Assembly (NCBI GenBank): GCA_002794785.1
Contig: NBBA01000014.1
Coordinates: 744,001-808,000 of the forward strand
Direction: 5' to 3'
DNA from: Coniferiporia sulphurascens
Lineage: Eukaryota; Basidiomycota; Agaricomycetes; Hymenochaetales; Hymenochaetaceae
Length of the DNA stretch: 64,000 nucleotides
The translations under genes were made by a program, and so were the position numbers. Position 1 is the stretch's first letter; each line of letters begins with the position of its first letter. Shown one piece after another: positions 23,072 through 34,000 of this stretch. The notes under the pieces are model-generated. The model was given only the letters and a program-made list of their open reading frames with translations, had not been told where the DNA came from and ran no database searches.

Positions 23072-25816
23072 CTATGCGAAGGCAGCCTCCGGCGCCCTAC
23101 CGGGATTTGCGTACTCCTCTCCTTTTGTGAACGCACGGGTGCACTGCGCCATCGTCACCGAGCTATAGAAGAATGAAACGTTAGCCTAATTGTGCTTGGA
23201 GTGACCCGACAGAATCAAATACTCACGCCCTCGAGATCGGGTCGGTCTGGTAGAAGTTGTTGATGGGCTTCTTGAACGGCAGGCCAGAAACCTTCGAGGA
23301 CGCGTTGACAGCTGCAAGCGTCTTCAGCCCGAGCATGGCGAGGTCGACGGACGTCCGCTCGGTAACATCGTAGCGTACGAGCGAAGGCGATATCTCCCAC
23401 ATACGGTCACGCAAGCTCAATACGTCGTCGTATGGAAGGGGACTGCCAACTACTTCGGATACAGCACTAAAGAGAGCAAAGGAATAAGGTGAGTGACAGT
23501 CCAATCGAGGATGCACATGGAAACACAAAGGCAAGGGTGAAATGCCGATGGGCCTACATACCGAATGATCTTCCAGTCCTCGCGAGATGCACCAGGCGGC
23601 GGCACTGCAGCACGGCCAACTTGAGAGCGGCCCTCGGTATTGACCCAAATAGTGGACTTCTCCGTGTACGCTGCACCGGGCAGGCAGACGTCTGCGAGCT
23701 GCGCACCGAGATCACCATGGTGACCCTGGTACACGACAAAGGCATCCTTGGGTATCGACTTGGGGTCAACTTCATCTGCGTTGAGCAAGTAGATGAATTT
23801 GGGTGTCGTAGTGGATGCCTTCTTCGACGGGACGAAACCCACTTCGTACGCTGCGGGTCGCGACGCAACGCGCTGCAATACACTCAAACCATTCCACTCG
23901 GGCGTCAACAACTTGCTCTTATTCGCTTCCACGAATTTCGCGAGCGCGTTGTATACCGCCGCGCCATCCGCGTGCTCCGTAATGGCACTACCGACGATGA
24001 TTAAGGGCTTCTTCGCCGCCTTGAACTTCTCGACAAACGCGCCCTTTCCTGCGACGAAGTTGGCGAGAGCCTTCGCATCTTCGCCGATGTAATCGTAGCC
24101 GTACGTCGTGTCTGCACGCTCACCGATAAAGCCGACTTCGAGTCCACTGCGCAGCCAGCTCTTGCGTATCCGCGAGTTGAGCACGGCCGCTTCGTGTCGC
24201 GGGTTCGTACCAATCAGTAGAATGGCGTCGGCCTCTTCAACACCAGGAATAGTTGCGTTAAAGAGATAGTTTGAACGAAAGTCAACGCCATGTGCGGGTG
24301 CCTTGTCACCTTCCGCCTGGTCCAAGGTAAGGTTGTCGGAGCCCAGACGGTTGATTAGATCCTTTGCGGCTACAAGGGACTCCGTGTCGGCCAAGTGCCC
24401 TGCAACAACTTTGATCTCGTCACCCTTAGCGCCGCTCGCCGCCAAACCAGTAGCAATTGCAGACAGCGCGTCTTCCCACGACGCCGCAACGAAACGGTCG
24501 CCCTGCTTGACCAACGGTGTCGTCAGGCGCTGGAAACGCAGACCATCGTAGGAGAAACGCGTCTTGTCACTGATCCACTCCTCGTTCACGTCGTCATTTG
24601 TCCTTGGCAAGATGCGCATCACCTGCACACCACGCGAGTCCACGCGAATATTCGAGCCCAAAGCGTCGTGTACGTCAACCGACTCTGTGTTCTTCAATTC
24701 CCATGGACGTGCGTGGAATGCATAGGGCTTGCTCGTAAGAGCGCCAACTGGGCAAAGGTCGATGACGTTGCCCGAGAGCTCCGAATCCATCGTCTTCTCA
24801 ACATACATGCCAATCTGCATGTCGTTTCCACGTCCGGTCGTCCCAAGCTCCTCGACACCTGCAACTTCATTGGCGAAACGCACGCAACGCGTGCATTGGA
24901 TACAACGCGTCATGACGGTCTTGACGAGCGGTCCGAGATCCTTGTCCTCTACAGCACGCTTGCCAGTAACCTCGTGGAACCGTGTGCGGTCCGAACCGTA
25001 ACGCATTGACTGATCTTGCAGGTCGCACTCACCACCCTGGTCGCAGATGGGACAATCGAGCGGATGGTTCGCAAGCAAGAACTCCATGACACCCTCGCTA
25101 CGGAGGATTTAGTAATTAGAAGGAAGGAATTCAAGAAGCTTACCGAGCAGCGTGAACCAAGGGCGTATTGGTGAAAACCTTCGAACCAGGCATGGCGGGC
25201 ATCGCACTGTATTTGTAGCTCGCCTAAGCGACGTAAGACAACAGTGAAAAGAAGCGACTGACCATGACGCTACGGGTTTAGGTGCTCTTTCAACCTCAAC
25301 CAAACACATTCTGCAAGGGTGCATCAGAGATAAAAACACGCCGGCTTTCGGGGGAACATACCTGCAATTACCGGCAATCGCTAGTCTTGAAGAAATTTAG
25401 TCAGTCGCTCATAAGCCCCGAAGTACATGCATACCGGTCATGATAACAAAACCTGTTCCGCAAGGTCAGAGCCTGTAGGTCAAGAAGCGAAGGTCAACAT
25501 ACCGAGGAACGGGAGACCCAGCAGCTTCACATGCTTGAATTAAGGCAGATCCTGGAAATATTCTCGTCAGCACACTCGCACAGTCACTCTAAGACCGCCA
25601 AATTCAAACCTTGGGGGACCGTGACCTCCTTCCCGTCGACCGTTAATGTAATGTCCGCCTGCCGCGACGAGGTGGATGCAAAAGACCTGGTATCTGTAGA
25701 GAGAAAATGAGAGCCATAAATTGAATTTTAACGCGGGTGTGCTTACTGCTGCGACACGAAGATGATGCAGCCTTGACGATCCTGGCGGTCGACGCCGGGA
25801 TAGACTTGATAATCAT
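23072..25816 (-). CDS. NDUFS1: NADH:ubiquinone oxidoreductase 75 kDa subunit (complex I)
   Basis: This is the largest peripheral-arm subunit of mitochondrial complex I. It holds iron-sulfur clusters N1b, N4 and N5 on the electron path from NADH. The N-terminus (MIIKSIPASTARIVKAASSS) is a mitochondrial presequence. The 2Fe-2S domain follows (ADITLTVDGKEVTVPQG, FCYHDR, NCRMCLVEVE), spread over micro-exons as short as 18-24 nt. Next come HPLDCPICDQGGECDLQD, with its His/Cys N5-type ligands, CIQCTRC, LCPVGALT, and the molybdopterin-oxidoreductase-like region (VDSRGVQVMRILPRTNDDVNEEWISDKTRF cut by ordinary residues). The C-terminus is ...YANPGRAPEAAFA. The length is about 740 residues, normal for the family. 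About eight introns all have good GT-AG ends. Codon use is biased as in a highly expressed gene. Confidence 0.95.
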
Positions 25817-26850
25817 TGTTGAACTGTTAAAGCGTTGCAGGCGTCACAGAGGGCGCGCGACGCCGAGACAATGATAAGGAGGGGGAAAGATGCTCCTCGT
25901 CGACGGCGTCGGTGTCGGCGTCGGCTGCAAGGTTGCACAACAATTCGTTACGATTACACAGAGGTTCATTGGCTTGGTTTTCGTCGGGTGTAACCGGGTG
26001 TTGAAACTCAGATCCCTTATTTGGAATTCCGGTGGCGTTGCTTTCCTTACCCACAAGGTTTGAGGAGGCAGCTCTTCTAGTTATCATACCAGCACACAAG
26101 CTGTAAGCCATTGTTATTGGAAAATCGTTTACTCTCGATTGCTTCGGCTTGAAACACTTATGCACAAGGGAAAACGACTGCAGGCCCCAGAGCTGCTCGG
26201 ACGTACATGTTCAGTATGCTGAAGGCTATTCCCGGCTAGGTCGATGAGACTACATGTATTCCCCAAACCAGCCCCCATCCAGCGGGCATTTTCGCTGGGA
26301 TATTTATTCAATAGATCAATGACGAGCCTATCGGACGTAAATTGAGGAAATGACCGTTGGCTTGCAGCGATACATAACAGTGGGGTAGCCCAATGGAATC
26401 TCAGCCGTGACTCCTCCGCGTATACACCAGCACAAGGACTATACGGCACACAAATACAGGCGATACCTCTGTGGCTTTTTCCAAAGTGGAGAAGCGTCGC
26501 AGAACATCGAAAACTGGTATAAGTCACCGGGAAATCTCCCCCAGACGAGCTCCCCATACGTCGATAACGGCTACACATGTTCATATGCGCACAACGTGAT
26601 TCAGGTATGGAAACTAAAAGGTTATAGGGGAAAGCACTCGCGGTGGGCAAACAAAGTACTGAGTCGAATTGATATTACAAATAATACTGATTTCCTTTCC
26701 GCGTGTGCCGAAAACTACCCAACTTGCACAGGTGATCGGCACCGGACCCGGCTGACTACTCTTGTTGTCGAGGATCGTGGTCAAGCCATGTCGACTCGGA
26801 TGTGCCAATGAACCGGGCCCAGTAAGTAATACTGGTTTTCGCCCAAGGCC
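25817..26850. promoter_or_regulatory. Divergent intergenic region, complex I subunit / lipase
   Basis: About 1 kb separates the start of the complex I gene (-) from the lipase gene (+), so it should carry both promoters. Several open frames overlap here (for example 26407-26811 +, 25827-26165 -) without domain or splice support. Confidence 0.5.
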
Positions 26851-28323
26851 ATGCATACCGACGGTGATGAAGGTTCCCCGGCGTCACTGCCTAGCGGTGC
26901 TCAAACAACGTGTGCGCGGGTTCCCGCTAAGGAGCAGCACGCGCGTTTATCCTCGTTGCCTTCGTCTTCAACCAATATGTTGCGCCGACTAACGAGCTGG
27001 CCAAAGCTCCCTGATTCGCATGGCGTAGAGCTTACGGATGCACAGCGCCGGGCATACAAACTCGAGAAGATCACCAACTTCCGCTGGGTCGCGCAGCGCC
27101 TTGGCAAACGTTCCAATTATGTCCTGACCGCGTCGGATCGCGTGCCCACCGAACTTCAGGAGAGACTCTCGCACATCGGGCAGTTCGCCGAGGTCGCATG
27201 TGGACTGTACGATGCGGAATTCGTCTGGTCGCATCTGAGTCTCCTCACGCAACCAAACTATCCCCTCGAGCAGCACAATGCACTGCGCGAGACACGGCTG
27301 CTTGTCGCTCTGCGCGGACGCTTCGCGGGTGTGACAGGTATCCTAGCGTATCGGGAGAAACAGAAGCAGCTCATCATCGCGTTTTCTGGTACCTACAACT
27401 TTGCGCAGGCTCTGCACGATTTGAACGCCTTCTCAGTAAAATATCCTGGGGTACGAGCCTCCGGAGGTGGTCGACTCGGTTCTGGAAAACCCAGGGTTCA
27501 TGCTGGATTTTGGAGACTTTATCGTGGAGTCCGTCGGTCTGCTCTGGAGGCTTTCTCTGAAAACCTGTCGCGGGAAAAGGACTTGGATATCAAAGAAATT
27601 ATCGTCACAGGACATAGCCTGGGCGGGGCCTTGTCGACGTTCTTTCTAATGGATTTACTCAACCCGGACTCGTGTACGAAATATTTGGGTGGCAGACGAA
27701 TCGATATACCCATCGATACATCACTGACGGTCGCCTTTTTTGGCGCTCCGAGACCTGGTAATTCGTCGTTCGCAGAGCTATACCAAGCATCTGCGGCAAA
27801 GTTCCGCGCAGAGAGAGGGGATAGTAAATTCGTTGACTTCTTAGTCAAGGCGCATAATGACGGTGAGATAAGAATATTTTTATCGAATCCGCACTTCGTG
27901 ACAGTTCGTTGCGGTATTCTTGCAGGGGTCCCGGCACTTCCACCTTATTCCTTTGGCTACCGGCATGCAATCAATTCTACAATTTACCTCCTCAACGGTA
28001 GATTATACCACATTCCTATATCGGAGAACGAGTGTTCGAAGTTCTCCAGCTCCCCCGAGGAAGCTGGGGACGACTCCTGGAAGCCGTTATATCCGCTAGG
28101 TGGCCACAACTATTATAATGGCCGAGACTTGGAAACACTGGCGAGGCGCATGGGATGGATCGAGATCACGGAAGCAAAGGATCTCGCTGATGGCTGGGAG
28201 CGTATTTACATAGAGAAGCTGGAGAAGGAGCGACAGGCGTTAGAAGGGATCAAGAGCAAAAAGAGCAGGAGGGAAAAGAGAGATTCAGGAAAGGACGCTG
28301 GAACGGATACGGAACGGAATTAA
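26851..28323 (+). CDS. Class 3 lipase (alpha/beta hydrolase)
   Basis: The protein has the lipase_3 fold marks. FSGTYNFAQALHDL supplies the oxyanion loop, VHAGFWRLY precedes the active-site strand, and the nucleophile elbow is TGHSLGGAL (Ser codon 27616-27618). FFGAPRPGN follows. Asp is in HNDGVPALPP and His in LGGHNYYNGRD, completing a Ser-Asp-His triad. There is no signal peptide, so an intracellular glycerolipid lipase is more likely than a secreted one. The lysine-rich tail (KSKKSRREKRDSGKD) is unusual. Bases 27863-27925 (GTGAGA...TTGCAG, 63 nt) are almost certainly an intron: removing them restores HNDGVP, yet the frame stays open if it is kept. The frame opens at 26851, but the ATG at 26977 (MLRRLTSWPKL, A at -3) is probably the true start. 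Protein length is about 427 residues from that start after splicing. Confidence 0.85.
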   Translation: MHTDGDEGSPASLPSGAQTTCARVPAKEQHARLSSLPSSSTNMLRRLTSWPKLPDSHGVELTDAQRRAYKLEKITNFRWVAQRLGKRSNYVLTASDRVPTELQERLSHIGQFAEVACGLYDAEFVWSHLSLLTQPNYPLEQHNALRETRLLVALRGRFAGVTGILAYREKQKQLIIAFSGTYNFAQALHDLNAFSVKYPGVRASGGGRLGSGKPRVHAGFWRLYRGVRRSALEAFSENLSREKDLDIKEIIVTGHSLGGALSTFFLMDLLNPDSCTKYLGGRRIDIPIDTSLTVAFFGAPRPGNSSFAELYQASAAKFRAERGDSKFVDFLVKAHNDGEIRIFLSNPHFVTVRCGILAGVPALPPYSFGYRHAINSTIYLLNGRLYHIPISENECSKFSSSPEEAGDDSWKPLYPLGGHNYYNGRDLETLARRMGWIEITEAKDLADGWERIYIEKLEKERQALEGIKSKKSRREKRDSGKDAGTDTERN

Positions 28324-28534
28324 CTGACTTCGGGCTCATGGGGCATATTTTTTTTCCTGCTCATAGGTATTAATTATTCCATTTACTGTAATGTTTTGTT
28401 TTTGTGTACTGCATGTATTCAACGCGTGTTGCCACTCTGTGATCGTCGCCACTTCCTAATATGACGTCGCCGCCCGGGGTGCCACGCTGTGGGCTGAAGA
28501 GCCGTGGCCTGCTCACTGTTCACCGACAACAACG

Positions 28535-30601
28535 ATGGAGGCGCAGACCAGCGACGGCGACGGCGTGCAGAGCGCTCGCAGTAAAGGAAAACTGCGCGCT
28601 GTGCCAGGCTCGGAGGAGAGCTCAGAAACTACCCCTCTGCTAGGCCCTTCTAGCCAACTCATCCGCGACGACACCCCTTCCACTGAATTCACCCGACAAC
28701 GTCGGCGGCTCGTCGTTCTCCTATCGACGGTCTTCGTATCGACACTCGGTCTCTGTCTGCTTCTTGTCCTGTCTGTGCTTGCCATCACGTATTCATACAG
28801 CACAAAGGTTTCGGATGCTGTGCGAGAGGGGGCGCTCGATCGTGCGCTGGTCGTGCAAGGACCCGAGCGTGTAGACGTACTCAATGCCACTGAAGGCTCA
28901 GTCTGGCTACAGGTGGACGTGAATGTAGGGGTTGACGCTGAGACTGCCATAAAAGCTGTATTAGAACCGACGGGCAAGGAAAGGAATTGGTTTGGTATAA
29001 TCGACATCCAGAAGGCATTTGGTCGATGGGCAGTTCAGCAAGTAAACCAACTTACGGTCAGCTCGGGCGAAGTTAGTCTATTCTCAGAGGACAAATTCCT
29101 CGCCAACGTGACAGTCCCAACGATCTCCCTCCCGCTCACACTTGACCGTCCGAGTGACCTCTCTTGGTTAACACCTTTGTCTCTTCCGGTGCAGATCAAT
29201 GTCACTACAAATGCGACGGACTTGACTGCATTTGCGGAGGAAAGCTGGGGGACTGGGCTTATGAAAGGTCGTGCCCTTGTAAGCCGACTATCCGTACGAG
29301 GAGGACCAGAGAGTGGAAATGGCTGGAGGAGCTATTTAAAAGCCAATAAAGACCATGTCATAGTTCCGGCACGGGTGAAGAGTAAGTTTATAGTATTTAT
29401 TGCGGTCAGAATATACCGTTTAACAGGGTCCTTTTACACAGTACCTGATTTGCCCGGTTTACCCAGTCCCGGGAGAGACACACCATTCCCGGAGTTCTCT
29501 GATTTAGTCACATTAAAGTCATTCAACGTTGCGTCAGTTAATCACACAATATCCATCCAAGCTTCTGCATCTGTCATAGATCCAATGCCACCTTCCTTAA
29601 GCATGCGCATACCATCCATCCCATTTTTTGTATCACTTTCGGATGCGAACACTACCAAGATGTCGACTGTAACGGTCGTTACAGGTCGCACACATCCGTT
29701 TTCCATAACACATCCCAATGTCACCGTTTCTGTTATCGGCACTGTCCTTCCAATACCGCGTTCGGCATCTCCCATCCTATCTACATTCCTGTCAGCCTAT
29801 TTGTCCGGACTTGACGCACCTATCACTGTGGGCACGCCACTCTTTCCTTCACTCCGAATACCTACTGTTTTCCCCGGTCCACACCCGAAGCCGCGGATTC
29901 TTCAAGACGCCCAAATTAAAGACATGCGTATCTCCCTTCGTGGAGAAAGTGTACTTGCAAGTGGAATCGTTTATGCGCATGTCGTACTTCCCTTAGGTAT
30001 CGACGTGGACCTCGACGCGCAAAGAGCGTGGCCGGACGTCCTTGTCTTTGATGGCGAAGTACCAGATGACGGTAATAACACCGAAAGCAGTGATGATAAT
30101 AATACAGGACCGCTCGGGTTCTCCGGAAACATATTCTCCACACCTTACAAACGCTCGGGCATTTCAAAAAGGGAGGAGGAGAACGGAACAAAGGGGCGCA
30201 CTCACATCCCCAAAGAGCCACTACCTGACCCGCTTCCGCCACGTGCATTTGCGCGCATCCGACCGGATGACTGGATCCCGGCGCTCAGCAAGCTCGTCCC
30301 CACACCCGACGGCGAGCCGGTCGTGTACGAGGTCTACGCCCAGGTAACTGACGTTCCACTCGAGGTCCTTCCTGGGCGCGATGCCCTATTGCGCAGCTTC
30401 ATCACGAAGGTCCTGTTCAGCGGGCGCGAAGGAGCGCTTGCAGGCGTGAGGGGGACGGCGGCGGTCGCGGCTGCCGTGGATGGTTTGCCTGTAGAAGGCG
30501 ATGGTGACGGTGGGGACGAGGATGGGAGAGCTAAGCATGTAATGGAGCTGATGGGCCTGCCGTTTTCCGGGAGCGTGCGTGTGGGGCGCAAGAGCCTCTA
30601 G
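28535..30601 (+). CDS. Single-pass membrane protein, Tag1-like / DUF3712 family (vacuolar)
   Basis: The start is a short cytosolic tail with ETTPLLG, a di-leucine-type acidic sorting signal typical of vacuolar proteins. A single helix follows at about residues 65-90 (LVVLLSTVFVSTLGLCLLLVLS cut at neighbouring residues), then a ~570-residue lumenal part. That part has many N-glycosylation sequons and repeated beta-rich LEA-like units (NVTVPTISLPLTL, ITHPNVTVSVIGTVLP). This fits the fungal family often labelled pre-rRNA processing protein or DUF3712. As I recall, the yeast member Tag1 (YLR173W) acts at the vacuole in ending autophagy. Bases 29382-29426 (GTAAGT...TAACAG, 45 nt) look like a very short intron whose retention leaves the frame open; splicing joins VPARVKRSFYTVPDL. 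The protein is about 670 residues. The upstream gap to the lipase is only ~210 bases. Confidence 0.75.
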   Translation: MEAQTSDGDGVQSARSKGKLRAVPGSEESSETTPLLGPSSQLIRDDTPSTEFTRQRRRLVVLLSTVFVSTLGLCLLLVLSVLAITYSYSTKVSDAVREGALDRALVVQGPERVDVLNATEGSVWLQVDVNVGVDAETAIKAVLEPTGKERNWFGIIDIQKAFGRWAVQQVNQLTVSSGEVSLFSEDKFLANVTVPTISLPLTLDRPSDLSWLTPLSLPVQINVTTNATDLTAFAEESWGTGLMKGRALVSRLSVRGGPESGNGWRSYLKANKDHVIVPARVKSKFIVFIAVRIYRLTGSFYTVPDLPGLPSPGRDTPFPEFSDLVTLKSFNVASVNHTISIQASASVIDPMPPSLSMRIPSIPFFVSLSDANTTKMSTVTVVTGRTHPFSITHPNVTVSVIGTVLPIPRSASPILSTFLSAYLSGLDAPITVGTPLFPSLRIPTVFPGPHPKPRILQDAQIKDMRISLRGESVLASGIVYAHVVLPLGIDVDLDAQRAWPDVLVFDGEVPDDGNNTESSDDNNTGPLGFSGNIFSTPYKRSGISKREEENGTKGRTHIPKEPLPDPLPPRAFARIRPDDWIPALSKLVPTPDGEPVVYEVYAQVTDVPLEVLPGRDALLRSFITKVLFSGREGALAGVRGTAAVAAAVDGLPVEGDGDGGDEDGRAKHVMELMGLPFSGSVRVGRKSL
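29382..29426 (+). other. Probable 45-nt in-frame intron in the Tag1-like gene
   Basis: The element has GTAAGT at its 5' end and TTTAACAG at its 3' end, and its length is divisible by three without a stop codon. The encoded residues (hydrophobic, basic) do not fit the surrounding beta-rich pattern. Confidence 0.65.
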
Positions 30602-31081
30602 GGGTTTTACGACTATCCTAATGGTGTCGCTTCACATCCAGCGATTCCGGCGGAACACATATTCTGTACATACATGTACCATATGATTTGGACGTACTAG
30701 TTGTAACAACAATTGTAGATGTAGATTACGTTTGTCCAGTATCTAGTCATTGTATTTATTATAACTCCATGGATCTTGTTCGTTAAACGGAACGCAACTT
30801 TACAGTGTAAAATGCTCCAACAGCTAGGAACGTACGCGGACCACGCTAAGATATTTGAAATACAACTTCCCCAATCAATAATCGCACAATGTAGTCGTGA
30901 CTCGCCGACTTTCGAAGGGAAATGGGAGGTAAGGCACAGGAGGGATATCTACTACAAAGGTTATACAAAGAGAGATAGAAATCAGAATTGATTAAATAGT
31001 TCGTGATCATGAATAGCCGCTCGTAAACAAAAAAACCTCCCAAACACTACTCAACGCCTTGATGATCTCCAAAAAAATCCT
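30602..31081. other. Convergent 3' intergenic region
   Basis: Stop codons of the Tag1-like gene (+) and FHA gene (-) face each other across 480 AT-rich bases. No gene is seen; both polyadenylation sites should lie here. Confidence 0.55.
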
Positions 31082-34000
31082 TCACTTCCGCGCTCGCGCC
31101 CTCGTCGCTCGCAAGGCGACCGCCGGCTCCTCCTCTTTCACTTTTACAGTCTTCGACGGTGGCTTGACAGCCCTGCTCGCAACAGGTCTAGTCCGCGTCG
31201 CAGGGGCAGCAGCCTTCGGTGCTGCACGCGACCGCACAGCCTTCACAGGCACATCCTCCACGGCCTCGCTCGAGGAAACAGGGCTCCGCTCCGGCGTATT
31301 TTCTTTGTTCTCTTTGCGCACAGCATCGTCGCTGTCCATGGGCTCCGGCACCTTCGCGGCAGCAAGGTCCTTCTTCTGCTGGAGAACGTCCGCGCGGCTC
31401 GCCTCCGTCTCAGCCCTCGTCCTGCGCGCCCGCGCCATAGCGACGACGCCCGTCTTCCGCAGCGGCTTCGCGGGCGCCGGTTCTTCCTCCTCTTGTATCG
31501 TCTCGACTGCCGCAGACTTCGCCCGTACACCGCGCTTCGCTTTCGTAGTCGCAGACGTTGTCGAACCCGCGCCCTCCGGCGAGCTGCGTCCAATGGTATC
31601 GAGCGGCTCACTGTTAGCGCCCGCATCGCCACTGACGTTCGTCTCGCCCTCCGGATCGACACTCCGCGAGCGCGCGCGTGTGCCGCGGCGCACTACCGGC
31701 GCCTTTGCCGGGGCAACTTCCGCTTCCGTCTCTGTTGCAGTCGCGGAAGATTCTGCCTTGCGCGATCTACCTTTCGGCTTTGGCTTCGTCGCTGTGTCGG
31801 GAACCTCGGAGTCCGTACTTGTTTTTGCTGTACGACCTTTGCGCGCCGCAATCCCGGTAGACTTGTCAAGTTCTGTTGACTGAGCAACAATGAACAACGA
31901 TATATTAAGTATACTATTCCATGCCAGATTAAGCTTGAAAAGTAAACTCACGGTATTATCCTCCGTGCTCTTTGCGACCCGCCTGGCTGCTGTCGTTGCT
32001 AATTTGGTCTTTGAGGTCTCCTCGACAACAGAGTTCACGCCAGCTGTCCTCCGCACTCGACTTGTTCGATGGACCACTGCAGCATCTGGGCCTATCTCGC
32101 CCGTCTTACCAGTGCGTGAGGCAAGTCGTCGTTTCGGTACGGGCGCAGCACCCGAGTCCGGCGTCGCCTCATCATCCGCCATCGTCGACGAGTCCGTCGG
32201 TGGAGCACGGACAACTCTGGACGTCTTGCCCCGTAGAACGGTTTGCGGCGGTGCGCGCGGCAAAGCCGCGTTCTGTGCATTCGACTGACTATCATCAACC
32301 ACGTCCTCTGGAACGTCCACGGGCATACTACGCTCGTCCTCTCCAATTTCTCCAGAATCACCCTCCTCTTCCTCCGCCTCATCGAGATGCATCATCTCCT
32401 CGATCCCATCGTACGCTGGCGTCCGAAGGACACGCCGCTCTGTGAAGAGTGAGCGCATACCATCCATACGCGGGGTCTGTAGCACACTCGGTTTGGTCTT
32501 CTCCCGGAAGAGCTCGCGTAGTCCCCGGACCACAGGCGTCGCAAGGCCTACTGACGCCTGAGGTGCCCGCAACATCTCCTTAAGTCCGTCCATTCGTGGT
32601 GTTCCGGCTACTTGAGGCAAGGGACGAGCCTGGAAAACGTTCTCGTCGTGCTCATCGTCCTCGTCCATCTCCGCCTCGTCTTCATCCCCTCCTCCGCTCT
32701 CGTCAGCATCGGCGTAGACTCCAGTGGTATCCTCATGTCTATTTTCCGGCTCGTTCATCTGGGGCCGGCTTTCAGCCTCTTCCATGATCGCGTCGTCGAA
32801 CCTTAGCATCTGAGCACCAGCTCTTCCCGACCAACCACGTACAGGACTAGGCGCAACGGAAGCAAGCAGCGAGAACAAGCTTTTCTCTTTCTCTGGGGAA
32901 GACGACAGCCCGACGCCCCTCCCAACACCGAGGCTTCGTCGTGCCATAGACTTCCTGCGCATAGTCGCGAGAGACTCCTCCATGCGCTTCAGTACACTCT
33001 GAGTATCTTCGCCCTCTTCGATATCCTCACGGATGCTTTTAAATGGCGAAGTGGGAGCAGTGGGCTCTGGTGCGGGCAGCGCAGAGGTGCGCCGTGCTCC
33101 GAGACCCGGAATATGACCAGCGAACTCAGGTTCGGGAGCTTTATGTGCTGACTTCCTGCGCTCTAGGATTGCCTTTTGGAAGAGGAAAAAATACCATGTC
33201 AGACATTAACTCAACCAAGGTGCTTAAATGAGCTTGTACCTTTCGTTCCTCCGCAGTAATTTCCGGCCTAGACTTTATCGGTGAAGGGGGACGGGTCACC
33301 TTATCCTCAGAACCTGTCCCAATGTCGTCCGTCTTCTCCTCAACTTTAAGGCTTATGGTACCAGCACCCAGACCAGGTGCCAGAGAAAAGCGATATCCAG
33401 GTGGTGGCCTCTGGGGTCCTACCTTTTGCTTCTGGTCTTCATCACGCTCTTCCAAAGGCTGCCGTGTGAATAGACCAGGCTGCGGGGTCATGAATGCCCC
33501 CAGTCGGAGTGTGCGACTGACTTGGAGGGGCGTAGAATACCGAGCTGGAGGAGCGTCCTCACTTTGTTCCTGATAATCGTCTCTTGCCTAAGAACATCCA
33601 TCAATAGATAGAAGTCATGTAACCTAACCCTGACAGACCTCAGTGATATCCCTTTCGTCTTCTCCGTCGTCTTCCTCCATTTCATCTTCGACTTCCTCGG
33701 GGTCATCCTCGTCCGAAGAGTGTTGCCCATCCGCATCAGCGGCAGCTTCGGACATGTCCTTCTCCAGTTCTTCACCTTCAATTGGGTCGCTGTTCACAAA
33801 CTCTTCGACTTCTTCCTCCTCCGCAACGTCCTCATCAAGGTTAATTTCTTCGAATTTGCTTTTTCCATATCCAGTCCGTAGGCGTGAATGCATTTCTTGC
33901 ATGTACGCGACACGCTGAGCGGAACGAATAAGGACTGCGCGGTGGAGGGAAGGAGCGGAGCGCCGACGCGGCGTCTGTGGCTGCAGTTGCTGCTGAGGCG

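Noticed and set aside
31059..31883. 274-codon plus-strand open frame
   Set aside because: It lies antisense to the last exon of the FHA gene; its Ala/Ser/Arg composition is the mirror of that GC-rich coding sequence.
33643..33918. Serine-homopolymer frame on the plus strand
   Set aside because: It is the antisense reading of the acidic (Glu/Asp) tract of the FHA protein.
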